A program made the translations under genes and the position numbers. Source: Parachlamydiaceae bacterium (GTDB taxonomy: Bacteria > Chlamydiota > Chlamydiia > Chlamydiales > Parachlamydiaceae). Taken from it: a stretch of DNA of 55,914 nucleotides. The notes beneath the pieces are model-generated. The model had not been told where the DNA came from, ran no database searches, and was given only the letters and a program-made list of their open reading frames with translations. Location of the stretch: NCBI GenBank assembly GCA_013816265.1, contig JACDES010000004.1, forward strand, positions 1-55,914, in the 5' to 3' direction. Each line of letters opens with the position of its first letter. Positions within the stretch are counted from its first letter, which is position 1. Shown piece after piece: positions 25,855-34,580 of this stretch.

Positions 25855-26784
25855 TTAGCAAAGAATGCAACTCTCGTTAAGTTCTGCGTGAAGCTTTCTT
25901 GTTTCTTTTTCTGATTGTGCAATAAATGCCTCCAGTTCTTTTGTATCGATGGTCTCGCTATGTTTTTTTGAAAAAGTATCAAAAATATTGGAGGCTAAAC
26001 ATCTCACTTTTTTAAATAACATTACTTTATCTCCATCAACCAAGCATTTGTCAATCCAAGAAATTCGTTCAATAATACCTGTTTTGGGAGCCAATGTCTT
26101 ATAAGCACTTAAACTCATTAACATTTTATTGGGTTCTATTAATATTACATTAAATTTATTATAGTTCATGCGGATAAAATGAGTCCGACTATTTTTATAG
26201 TCCTCGCATTCTTCTTCATTTTTACTCATCCGTTCAATCAAACTTTCTTTATCTTTTTTAAATTGCTCAACATCTGCAAGGAAAACTTCGCCTCGATTTT
26301 CATAATCTTTGAAACTATTGTTGTAGGCTGATATTTCATCATTTATTTTGTCCAAATCAGTTTGATTTTTTTCAATTTCTTTAGTTAAATCACTTTTTTC
26401 ATGAGTTGCTTCTTTACCGTCTTCCTTCTTTGAAGATGGACTCTCTTTAGAATCTGGAGCTATTGTTCGTTCTTCATTTAATTTATTTTTTATAAGCTCA
26501 AGACGTAGTTTTTCCTCTTGCAAGAATTTATCTTTTTTACGAAGCTCTGCTCTTTCTTCAAGTAATTCTGTTCGTTTCTTGGTTAATTCACCACTCTTTT
26601 TGTCATTTTGAAGGCGTTCAAAATACAAACTTTTTTGGGCTTCAAACAACTCTTTTTTCACAGTAGTTAGAGTTACTCTTGCGACAGGTTTACCATCCAC
26701 CGTTTGATATAACTTTCCATCAATGTATTGCATTGTGTATTCGCCTTCTTTATTTTCGCTAATAGAACCGGCAGGAGATGTCAT
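25855..26784 (-). CDS. Coiled-coil protein ending in a CaaX prenylation motif
   Basis: 309 residues from ATG 26784, which has the ribosome-binding site GAGG eight bases upstream; an in-frame ATG at 26829 would add 15 poorly supported residues. About half of the protein (40-200) is highly charged Lys/Glu coiled coil. The region after 205 is mixed and less charged. The last four residues are Cys-Ile-Leu-Cys, followed by TAA: a textbook CaaX box, with X = Cys favouring farnesylation by host enzyme. Bacteria do not prenylate at CaaX boxes, but several effectors of intracellular bacteria exploit host prenylation. No signal peptide, so a type III substrate is possible. Confidence 0.7.
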   Translation of the reverse strand: MTSPAGSISENKEGEYTMQYIDGKLYQTVDGKPVARVTLTTVKKELFEAQKSLYFERLQNDKKSGELTKKRTELLEERAELRKKDKFLQEEKLRLELIKNKLNEERTIAPDSKESPSSKKEDGKEATHEKSDLTKEIEKNQTDLDKINDEISAYNNSFKDYENRGEVFLADVEQFKKDKESLIERMSKNEEECEDYKNSRTHFIRMNYNKFNVILIEPNKMLMSLSAYKTLAPKTGIIERISWIDKCLVDGDKVMLFKKVRCLASNIFDTFSKKHSETIDTKELEAFIAQSEKETRKLHAELNESCILC

Positions 26785-26821
26785 AATAACCTCAAAAAAT
26801 AGTTTTGTTTTTATATAATAT

Positions 26822-26868
26822 TGATTCACTTGCGATCACTAAACCGCGGGAGCTTTCGCTTAGCCCAA
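26822..26868. repeat. Fragment of a family D element (left piece)
   Basis: tcacttgcgatcactaaaccgc and what follows aligns, with mismatches, to the right inner arm of the full element at about 22136-22184. The terminal part of that arm is missing here and turns up at about 27940-27974, on the other side of the dioxygenase gene. Confidence 0.5.
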
Positions 26869-26903
26869 ATGCCAATGTTGATCCAGGCTGGAGCATAATT
26901 GAA

Positions 26904-27911
26904 TTAATGACCCGTCATTGCTGCTAAAACCCGGCGTTTGCCTTCGAATGTTGCGCGGCCATGCATTGCCAGAAGATTATCAAGGACCATGACGTCACCT
27001 TTCTGCCAGGGAAATGATACTGTATTCGCATCTAATGTATCCATAATATGATAAATATCATCCCTTGGTATTTTTGTTTTGTCCCCAAAAAATACCTTAT
27101 GCAAGCTCATATGTTTACGTGAATAGAGCATTTGGGCAGCAAGATATCTCCACAGGCCTAAAAATTTTGGGTTGAAGTCAAACAGATGCGCTTGATTGAA
27201 CCAAACTTTTTCATTTGTAATTGGATGAGACATGAATGCAGGGCGTACTTGACTTATTTTTAACCAATCGTTTTGATTCCATTCGAATTCGAATTCATTT
27301 TCAATGCATTTTCTTTCGGCTTCTTTTTTATCAGTTGTTTCAAGGACATCCATCCATGATTTATGGCATGTTTGGATGCTATTGACAAAATCCATAAATT
27401 TACTTTTATAGAAATAGCATGATTCATAGCGGATGTTTTTTTCGCCGAATCGTTTCTTAATATCCGGATCAATGCTTTGTAATACTTTTCTTGCATCGGC
27501 TATAATCGTTTCCCCTTTTTCAATAGGTGGGAATTGGCAATAGAAATAGATATGTGAAGGATAGTGTTTTACGAAAGAGAGTTCATTATGCAAAGGGATT
27601 TTCACAGCTGGAGGTGCTTCGGTTGAGGTATAAATCCCATCCCTGATTTTTTTTCTTGGACTATCTCCTCCTATATAATCGAGAAACTTGCCTGTTTTTA
27701 GATTCTTGATAACCGATGAAAAATCATCCTCATTATGGATAGGAAAGTTTCGGAAAAGTAAACCGCCATATTTCAATAGATTTTTTTGGAAAAATTCGTT
27801 TTGTTGGCTTAATAGGTTTAAAAATTCACTCAGGGGCATTTTGGGGTCGGTAGGCTCGATGACTAGCGGAAGTTCTGAATTTGTGATAAATTTTGTTTTA
27901 ACAGCATCCAT
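26904..27911 (-). CDS. TauD/TfdA-like Fe(II)/2-oxoglutarate dioxygenase
   Basis: 335 residues. The iron-binding facial triad is visible: H108-x-E110 in PLHNELSF and H317 in DNLLAMHGR, with the 2-oxoglutarate-binding Arg in EGKRRVLAA (326-327). The double-stranded beta-helix region GDVMVLDN is typical of the TauD/clavaminate synthase-like superfamily. Family members hydroxylate small molecules or carrier-bound amino acids; the substrate is unknown. The protein ends abruptly at MTGH, shorter at the C-terminus than some relatives. Fragments of a family D repeat lie on both sides (26822-26868 and 27940-27974), suggesting insertion or capture of the gene. Confidence 0.85.
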   Translation of the reverse strand: MDAVKTKFITNSELPLVIEPTDPKMPLSEFLNLLSQQNEFFQKNLLKYGGLLFRNFPIHNEDDFSSVIKNLKTGKFLDYIGGDSPRKKIRDGIYTSTEAPPAVKIPLHNELSFVKHYPSHIYFYCQFPPIEKGETIIADARKVLQSIDPDIKKRFGEKNIRYESCYFYKSKFMDFVNSIQTCHKSWMDVLETTDKKEAERKCIENEFEFEWNQNDWLKISQVRPAFMSHPITNEKVWFNQAHLFDFNPKFLGLWRYLAAQMLYSRKHMSLHKVFFGDKTKIPRDDIYHIMDTLDANTVSFPWQKGDVMVLDNLLAMHGRATFEGKRRVLAAMTGH

Positions 27912-27939
27912 TTTTGATAAATCCTTATTTTATTTGCAG

Positions 27940-27974
27940 CAAAAAATTATCAATCCTATCTGAGCGTGGTATAC
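27940..27974. repeat. Fragment of a family D element (right end)
   Basis: aaaaaattatcaatcc followed by tatctgagcgtggtata matches the right terminus of the full element (22178-22209). Together with the piece at 26822-26868 it makes up one arm that is continuous in the intact copy. Confidence 0.55.
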
Positions 27975-28107
27975 AATGAATTAGGATTTAGGCCAATAAA
28001 AAAATGTTTAATATATTTATTTATTCGCATAAAAGATAAAAGAGTAATACATATATTTATTAATCTGATTTTGGTTTTTTTTGGATTTCGTTGAAAAGGA
28101 GGGTTTT

Positions 28108-28962
28108 ATGAAAAGATACAATAAGCTTACGCCTCAAGAAGAACATGTTATTCTAGGAAAAGGGACAGAAAGACCGGGAACTGGTGAGTATAATAAAAAT
28201 TCAGAACCTGGAATTTATGTCTGTAAACAGTGTGACGCTCCTTTATATCTTTCAACAGATAAATTTTCTTCTCAATGTGGATGGCCAAGCTTTGATGATG
28301 AAATCGAGGGGAGTGTTCTTCGTCATGTAGATGCCGACGGTGAACGTAATGAAATTGTTTGCAAGAGTTGTGGGGCACATCTAGGTCATGTATTTATCGG
28401 TGAAGGATTTACAGAAAAAAATCAAAGGCACTGCGTAAATTCAATCTCTTTAAAATTTATTCCAGCTTATACAAAAGAAGGATATGAGAGGGCTATTTTT
28501 GCTGCGGGGTGTTTTTGGGGTGTGGAACATTTGTTGAAGACATTATCTGGTGTAATTAAGACAGCTGTAGGTTATGCTGGAGGCTCAACAGCCAATCCGA
28601 CCTATCAAGAAGTTTGTGGAGGTAATACAGGACATGCAGAAGCTGTTGAAATTATTTTTGACCCAAAAATTACAAGTTTTGAAAAACTAGCTAAATATTT
28701 TTTTGAATTACATGATCCTTCTCAATATGAGCGACAAGGGCCTGATGTCGGCAATCAGTATCGTTCTGCAATTTTTTATTTAACGGAAGATCAGAAGGAA
28801 ATATCTGAAAAGTTAATAGAAATTTTGGAAAAGAATGGGATGAATGTTGCGACTCAAGTGGTTCCTGCAAGTACGTTTTATAATGGTGAAGAGTATCACC
28901 AACAATATTATGAAAAAACAGGGAAGGTCCCCTATTGCCATCGACCAGTGAAAAGATTTTAA
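28108..28962 (+). CDS. msrBA: Peptide methionine sulfoxide reductase MsrB-MsrA fusion
   Basis: 284 residues. It repairs oxidised Met: the MsrB domain (1-120) acts on the R form and the MsrA domain (125-284) on the S form. MsrB has two CxxC zinc pairs (C39/C42 and C85/C88) and the catalytic Cys109 in RHCVNS. MsrA has G-C135-F-W-G. The domain order B then A is the reverse of Neisseria PilB. ATG 28108 follows a perfect AAGGAGG; a TTG start at 28081 is in frame but unsupported. No signal peptide, so cytoplasmic. It converges with the GGQ factor gene with one nucleotide between the stops. Confidence 0.95.
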   Translation: MKRYNKLTPQEEHVILGKGTERPGTGEYNKNSEPGIYVCKQCDAPLYLSTDKFSSQCGWPSFDDEIEGSVLRHVDADGERNEIVCKSCGAHLGHVFIGEGFTEKNQRHCVNSISLKFIPAYTKEGYERAIFAAGCFWGVEHLLKTLSGVIKTAVGYAGGSTANPTYQEVCGGNTGHAEAVEIIFDPKITSFEKLAKYFFELHDPSQYERQGPDVGNQYRSAIFYLTEDQKEISEKLIEILEKNGMNVATQVVPASTFYNGEEYHQQYYEKTGKVPYCHRPVKRF

Positions 28963-28963
28963 A

Positions 28964-29329
28964 TCAGTCTCCGAGGTCAATTTTGCGACGTAGCTTCTTT
29001 TTTTCACCATGTTTAGTTTTTTTCTGTAATCCCTCCTCTTTTTTGCTACGTGAAATGCGAGTAGGAATCCTCTTAGGGGCACGATAATTTAAAGCGGCTA
29101 CTTTTTCTCTTAATTTTTCAATACACCGCATTTTGTTATAATGTTGGCTTCTACTTTCTTGGCAAGTAATTACAATATTTTGAGGTTTATATATTAGACG
29201 AACGGCGCTATCTGTCGTATTAACATGCTGACCCCCACTACCACTTGAACGATAGGTTTCAATATCACAAAGATTCAATAGTTCATCGTCGGATGAAGGA
29301 AGAATGATTTTAGGTTTTGGATAATTCAT
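28964..29329 (-). CDS. GGQ-domain ribosome-rescue factor (ArfB/C12orf65-like)
   Basis: 121 residues. It keeps only the catalytic domain of class I release factors: G32-G-Q34 in [18 protein letters not shown], followed by a very basic tail (about 80-115, KKKLRRK). No codon-recognition domain is present. ArfB and its mitochondrial relatives release peptides from stalled ribosomes by inserting such a tail into the mRNA channel, so a ribosome-rescue role is inferred. The region strongly resembles the GGQ segment of the RF1 at 11121-12197. Weak ribosome-binding site (TGGAAAA). Confidence 0.85.
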   Translation of the reverse strand: MNYPKPKIILPSSDDELLNLCDIETYRSSGSGGQHVNTTDSAVRLIYKPQNIVITCQESRSQHYNKMRCIEKLREKVAALNYRAPKRIPTRISRSKKEEGLQKKTKHGEKKKLRRKIDLGD

Positions 29330-29466
29330 GCGTTTTTTCCATGAGGCACTATTTTAGGATATCATAAAAATAGTAGATGATTAGTTTTGAAATTGCAAAT
29401 AATTACCACATAGGTTAATTACAATTTATGAGTTTTGATAAACAAATTTAATGTTAGGAGGGGCTA

Positions 29467-29997
29467 ATGGCACATCTTTCAGTTCCAGTATCAGCAAATG
29501 ATCATATTGATGGCTTTGCATCCGCACCTGTAACTCTTGTTGAGTATGGAGACTATCAATGTCCTTATTGTGCGGAAGCACATGTTGTCGTTAAAAATTT
29601 ACAAAGAGATTTAAATAGAAATTTGCGTTTTATATTTCGAAATTTTCCAATAAAAGAAGCACATCCAATGGCATTACTTGCTGCAGAATACGCTGAAGCC
29701 GCGGCTTTACAAAATAAATTTTGGGAAATGCATGATCGAATTTTTGAAAACCAAAAGAAATTAAGTCCTGAAACACTTCTTAAGTTTGCTGAACAATTAC
29801 AGTTAGACACAAAAAAGTTGAATCATGATTTGCATTCATTAAGAGTGAAAAATAAAATTGACGATGACTTTAGTTCCGGAGCCCGTAGCGGAGTCAATGG
29901 AACGCCCTGTTTCTATATAAATGAGGAGCGTTTTAATGGAGAAGCTTCGTCTGACGAATTGATGCAAGCGATTGAAGCTGTCAGTAAATCGATTTAG
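29467..29997 (+). CDS. DsbA-like thioredoxin-fold oxidoreductase without signal peptide
   Basis: 176 residues. The redox motif C32-P-Y-C35 follows a short beta strand (TLVEYGDYQCPYC), and the cis-proline loop is GTPCFYIN with an extra Cys. The inserted helical region and total length fit the DsbA/thioredoxin-4 (DSBA-like) group. No export signal is visible, so it acts in the cytoplasm or is exported by another route. A strong TTAGGAGGGG ribosome-binding site supports ATG 29467. It stands close to msrBA, so both may serve redox defence; no common promoter is shown. Confidence 0.88.
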   Translation: MAHLSVPVSANDHIDGFASAPVTLVEYGDYQCPYCAEAHVVVKNLQRDLNRNLRFIFRNFPIKEAHPMALLAAEYAEAAALQNKFWEMHDRIFENQKKLSPETLLKFAEQLQLDTKKLNHDLHSLRVKNKIDDDFSSGARSGVNGTPCFYINEERFNGEASSDELMQAIEAVSKSI

Positions 29998-30561
29998 TAA
30001 TATATCCTTTGGTGAAGGCGAAACTCTTTGTAGTGCGTGTCGCTTGCGACCGCTTTTAGATTGCACGCATTGGTATGTAGGATCTTTGGTGCTTACGAAG
30101 TTAGCGCGTCCGTTGCCTCAAAATATTCTAGATACAAATACGTGCAATCTAAAAGCGGTCGCAAGGAGGCTAAGAAAAAATTGATTTAAATCTATAATTC
30201 ACTTCGTAAGCTCGGTAGAGCGTCTGTTCAAAGCCCGGAGTGACGTAAGGAACTCCGGGAAAAAATAAAAAAGCATTAGAGCTCGTAGAGCGACTCAAAT
30301 ACGAGGTTTTTAGTATGGAGATGTTTTTAGCGCTTAATTTTGCTTATTGTTAAGATGCTTTTTAAATCGCCGCATTCCTGAGTCGCTCTACGAGCTCTAA
30401 TGTTTTTTTTATTTACCCAGAGTTCCCTTAAGGTCACTCTGGGCTTTGAACAGACGCTCTACCGAGCTAACGAAGTGAATTCTATGTAGTTTCAGTTCTT
30501 TCGTTGTTATAAGCGACAATAGCTCCAACGACGTTCTTATCTATCGAAACCACCGTACCGG
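29998..30561. repeat. Family B and family C palindromes in tandem
   Basis: 564 nt without a gene. The family B copy (inner arms 30026-30067 and 30141-30172) is followed by a full family C copy (30196-30481). The remaining ~80 nt lead to the dacB stop codon and contain no obvious hairpin of their own. Confidence 0.75.
30196..30481. repeat. Family C palindromic repeat (full copy)
   Basis: Arms about 30197-30299 and 30378-30480. The outer ends attcacttcg and cgaagtgaat are perfect complements. Internal small hairpins cccggagtgac...ctccggg (left) and cccagagttcc...ctctggg (right) differ by compensating changes that preserve pairing, which hints at selection for or by structure. Confidence 0.82.
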
Positions 30562-32112
30562 TTATTCCGAAAGCTCGTAAATAACAGACGACACCTGGCA
30601 TAAGTCTTCAAAGATCGGAAATATATCTTCAATCGTTGGCATCTGTCCATTATTAACTGCAAGCATATAGAGGATTAATTGCCCATTCTTTCCTTCAATA
30701 TAACCACCTAATGCCTGTGTTGTTAAAAAGTACTTATTCGTTGCTAAATTATAGGAAACCCCTGTTCCGGTTTTTGCGTAAACTTTCCCTACGGCATTCG
30801 TCGTTTTACCAAAATCTTCTAAAGAACCATCAACACCAAGGATTGGAAGTGAGTTCATATAAGATGTAAACTGTTTTGATGGTAGTTTTTTGACGTATTC
30901 TAAAAGTTGAACTTCGCTTTGCGGGGTTACTCTATTTTCATCACCACCGGCACCATCAATAAAGACAAATGCATCAGGGGATATTTTGACATCTTCAATG
31001 ACAAAATTTCCTAAAAGTTTCATTCCTTCATCGAATGTCTTTTGACCCTTTTGTGAAGCAAGTAATAAGGGCACAAGATTTGCTCCTAAATTATGACTCA
31101 CTTTAAGAATCAATTTTCCATATTCTGAAAGAGGAGGCGATGTCCAAATAGCTATCGGTTGTTTTTTTTCGAAAAAGATTTCTTTTGATAATTTTTTAGG
31201 TGCAATTTTATCAATGTTTACAGTAATTCCTTCTGCTCCTAAGGATTGTATGAAAGCTGCTCTTGCGAAATCATTTGGATCTTTTATTGAAAACGTACGC
31301 AGGACATTTTTTTGATTCATCGGAATTGTGCCTTGCACAACAATATTTTTTCCCGCTTCATCAGAAGTTATTTTCAAATCCATTTTCTCACTGGTCGCAA
31401 CAGTTTTGACTTCATTTTTTACGGAATATCCTTCCACTTTTGGACGCCATGAGAAGCTTGCTGTTGTACCGACACTGGTTGGATTTAAGACAATATCGAT
31501 TAAGTTCTCATTGAGCATAATGGGTGACACCATCATGCCTCGTTTTTCGGTAGTTTGAAAAAGATTCTCATCAATAAATACATTACCATTGATCTCTTTT
31601 ATCCCTTTCTCATGAATTTGCTTTGCTAAATTATTGAATGCAAGTAAGGGATCTTGAGGAGTTAAAATGGCTCCTGGAACTTGATTTGCATTTATGTGAT
31701 CTAGTTTTGTGAATGCTAACATATCTGAATCGATTTGTCTTCCACCCATTGTGAGATCACCTTGAGCAACAAGGACCAAATTTCCTTTGAGTTTTCCGTT
31801 TGTGATCTCTCCCGTTAAGTATACAGGAGTTTTGAATCGGAAATCATCGCCATAGGCTTTCAATAACGCAGCAACAGAGAAGAGTTTTGTCGTTGAAGCT
31901 GGAAGAAACATTTCATCTGAATGAATGTCATAAAGGACTTGGCCTGTTTCTGCATTTTTAGCAAAAAATCCCCAAGTTGAATGTTGGTATTTGGGTTGTT
32001 GCATAATTTTTAACATTTTTTCAGGTAGTGGCTTTTCGTCTGCGTTGATATTTGAGAATGTTGTAGAAGTTAAGAGTATTAGAGAGGCTTTTAGAATATT
32101 TGAGATTTTCAT
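30562..32112 (-). CDS. dacB: D-alanyl-D-alanine carboxypeptidase/endopeptidase (PBP4, S13 family)
   Basis: 516 residues. PBP4-type enzymes trim peptidoglycan stem peptides or cut cross-links in the periplasm. The N-terminal signal peptide (about 1-24) ends near NINADE. The penicillin-binding motifs are complete: S73-x-x-K76 (ASTTKLFS), S339-H-N341 and K447-T-G449. The large insert between the first two motifs is typical of S13. Presence of this enzyme fits an organism that makes peptidoglycan, as several environmental chlamydiae do. Flanked downstream by the tandem family B/C repeats. Confidence 0.93.
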   Translation of the reverse strand: MKISNILKASLILLTSTTFSNINADEKPLPEKMLKIMQQPKYQHSTWGFFAKNAETGQVLYDIHSDEMFLPASTTKLFSVAALLKAYGDDFRFKTPVYLTGEITNGKLKGNLVLVAQGDLTMGGRQIDSDMLAFTKLDHINANQVPGAILTPQDPLLAFNNLAKQIHEKGIKEINGNVFIDENLFQTTEKRGMMVSPIMLNENLIDIVLNPTSVGTTASFSWRPKVEGYSVKNEVKTVATSEKMDLKITSDEAGKNIVVQGTIPMNQKNVLRTFSIKDPNDFARAAFIQSLGAEGITVNIDKIAPKKLSKEIFFEKKQPIAIWTSPPLSEYGKLILKVSHNLGANLVPLLLASQKGQKTFDEGMKLLGNFVIEDVKISPDAFVFIDGAGGDENRVTPQSEVQLLEYVKKLPSKQFTSYMNSLPILGVDGSLEDFGKTTNAVGKVYAKTGTGVSYNLATNKYFLTTQALGGYIEGKNGQLILYMLAVNNGQMPTIEDIFPIFEDLCQVSSVIYELSE

Positions 32113-32307
32113 TTATGACCTTTTGTTTATTAAATCTATAAACTTATTTTTACTCCTTTTTTATCATTTGGGAAAGAGAAAAATGATAGTAAAAGATTGA
32201 ATCATTTTAACAAGAGGTTGCTATAGAAGGATGATCAATTTATTGATATTGATGAATGATTGATTTTGATATAATGGTTAGACCAATAATACATATCTAG
32301 GATTACA

Positions 32308-34464
32308 ATGAATTTAAACTCTATTATTCAACCTTTATGCCTTGGCTATAAATTAAAACAATTTCAGGCCGGGGAGGAGTATGGAAGAAAAAATGAACAA
32401 CCTCTTGTTACAAGATTAAATCAAGTATTAAGGATTGATACAACCTTGACATTAGTTCAGAAAGCATCTGAATTGTTCGTTACAGGGTTTACGATTAAAG
32501 GAAAGTTCCGAGCTATTTGTTTTATAACGCCAATAATAGCTGTCATATTACCAAAGTTTAACATCAAAAATGCATATATCAATCGATGTGGTAATTTTGT
32601 AAATCAGCATATTGATAAGGTTGTTCAGGGTGCTCACATTTTATCTGTTGCATCATCAATTGCTCTTTTAATAATGGGACAGAGCATGTTTGGTGGGATA
32701 ACATTGGCTTTTTTAGGATTAGCTTATTTGGAACAAAAAAAAATTATTCCATTATCAATTGAAACGATCCTCAATTATGTTACTTATCCCATCGGTGAAA
32801 TATCTACATTGTTGAATGATGATCTTTTATTAAAAAGTTCGAGTCTTTTTAAGGCCGGATTGAAGGTCATTAGTATTGCAGGATCTTATCTATATCCAAA
32901 TAGAGAAATACTTCCCAAAGATGCAGAGAAGTCATTTGTTAAAAATCTTGATACACAAGTAAAATTCCATAACAATAAATACACCACTGTGAAAAAGTTA
33001 TTAAACTTACAGAAAGTCACTGTAAGTCCAGTGCTTGATCAAATGCGAGCCATACCAAATTTTTTCACGTGGAATCGTTCATTTTTTTCTGAGGCAGATT
33101 TTCAATTAAGAATGGACAACTGTATAAAGGAGAGTTTACCCGGATTCAATAAAAAATTGGTTGACGAAGACGATCAAATTAATATCCGATATAAAAAGCA
33201 ATTAACACTAGTTTTTACATCTGGACTTAAATGTGAAATAGAGAAAAAAATCGAGCAGCTTTCAAAAGATATATATTTATATAGTCGTGAAAAGGGGAAT
33301 GATTCATATGAAGATGTTTTTAAACCAGCATATCCCCTTGATACAAAAGATTTAATAGAGAAATTTAATGATATATGGTTAGCAGTAGATAATCTGAAAA
33401 ACTATCAAGATAATTTTCCAGATTCATTAAGTTTAAATAACGATGAAACTGTCGAAGAGGTTAAAGCTAACTTTGAAAAAAAAGGATTGGATTTCGAAGT
33501 TGCAAAAAAAATATCCGGATTATTTCAAGCTAGCGATAATGGTTATTATTCCGATGACGATGATATGATTGTTGATGTATGGAAAAAGTATGAAAAAAAG
33601 TTACAGGTAATTAGAAAAACCTATCCTAAAACCTATCTTGAAAACATTCGAGCTCGAATGGCAGAACTTGAATTTCTTCAAATGTTATATGATAAATTGA
33701 ATGAAAAATTAAAAACAAACTTTGAAGAAAATGAATTTCAATCGATCCAAAAGGTCTTAACACAAAAGTCAAATCGTTTTGGTAAGTCGTATGATGAGTA
33801 CTTTAAAGAACTTTGGAATGAATCTTCAAATGGATGGAAAGATTTTGTCGTTAAGCATCAAGATGGATTAAAGAACAAGGATGAAGTCTTAGCAAAATTA
33901 TTTGTTCTAGGAACTCTACAAAAAGATAGAGAAAATTACATTCAAAAGTATATCTGCGATAACATTCCTTTTGTACAAAATGCAGCTTTGGATGCGAAAT
34001 TTTTTCAAATTTTTGCAAAGACTTTTGGATTGAGTCCTAAACATGATGTGAAGATCGATTTTCATTCTCGTACTGGTTATCTGAATGAATGGTTAACTAT
34101 ATATGCAGTGAAAGCAGCAAGTCCTTTCAATGATCCTGATCACATTATAAGCTGTATAGCAACAGCTTTCGCAAATTCTACGCTTCCTTTCGAGCTATTT
34201 ACCAAGTGGTGGGATCAATGGTGTGATACACAAAAATGGTCACGAGAAGATAAGAAGAGAATAATATTGGGAAAAAAAATTGTACTTGTTCAGAAAGAAT
34301 TGAAAAAATTTAAAAGAAAGCAGGACGATTTCACTCAAGATGATTCTTATTTTAATCTTTATTTGACCAAAATGAGCTTTCAAAGATGGTTCAGTGGAAC
34401 CAATTTTTATGCTCTCACAAGAAAAATGTTAATTGACATGGAAGTATTGGTTGAGTCTGCTTAA
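32308..34464 (+). CDS. Large hypothetical protein with hydrophobic N-terminal region
   Basis: 718 residues, not recognised. Several hydrophobic segments lie in the first 200 residues: about 67-82, a close pair at 108-143 (AHILSVASSIALLIMG and GGITLAFLGLAYLE) and weaker ones to about 195. The close pair is Inc-like. Residues 230-718 are soluble, helical and rich in Lys, Asp and Phe, with acidic DDDD near 418. No catalytic motif seen. The ribosome-binding site AGGA precedes ATG 32308. It lies 117 nt upstream of the LanC-like gene on the same strand. It may be a host-membrane protein, but that rests on the hydrophobic hairpin only. Confidence 0.65.
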   Translation: MNLNSIIQPLCLGYKLKQFQAGEEYGRKNEQPLVTRLNQVLRIDTTLTLVQKASELFVTGFTIKGKFRAICFITPIIAVILPKFNIKNAYINRCGNFVNQHIDKVVQGAHILSVASSIALLIMGQSMFGGITLAFLGLAYLEQKKIIPLSIETILNYVTYPIGEISTLLNDDLLLKSSSLFKAGLKVISIAGSYLYPNREILPKDAEKSFVKNLDTQVKFHNNKYTTVKKLLNLQKVTVSPVLDQMRAIPNFFTWNRSFFSEADFQLRMDNCIKESLPGFNKKLVDEDDQINIRYKKQLTLVFTSGLKCEIEKKIEQLSKDIYLYSREKGNDSYEDVFKPAYPLDTKDLIEKFNDIWLAVDNLKNYQDNFPDSLSLNNDETVEEVKANFEKKGLDFEVAKKISGLFQASDNGYYSDDDDMIVDVWKKYEKKLQVIRKTYPKTYLENIRARMAELEFLQMLYDKLNEKLKTNFEENEFQSIQKVLTQKSNRFGKSYDEYFKELWNESSNGWKDFVVKHQDGLKNKDEVLAKLFVLGTLQKDRENYIQKYICDNIPFVQNAALDAKFFQIFAKTFGLSPKHDVKIDFHSRTGYLNEWLTIYAVKAASPFNDPDHIISCIATAFANSTLPFELFTKWWDQWCDTQKWSREDKKRIILGKKIVLVQKELKKFKRKQDDFTQDDSYFNLYLTKMSFQRWFSGTNFYALTRKMLIDMEVLVESA

Positions 34465-34580
34465 AATCTTTCCAAAAAAAATGTTTTAAGCTAGTTTAAT
34501 GTTATCGATTTGATAAAACTTTGATTTTAAAAGCCTCAGTACTATCAAAAGAGGTATTTTAAACATTTCTGGATAAAAAA

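Noticed and set aside
28081-28107. Longer msrBA start at a TTG codon
   Set aside because: ATG 28108 has a perfect AAGGAGG site, whereas nothing precedes the TTG.
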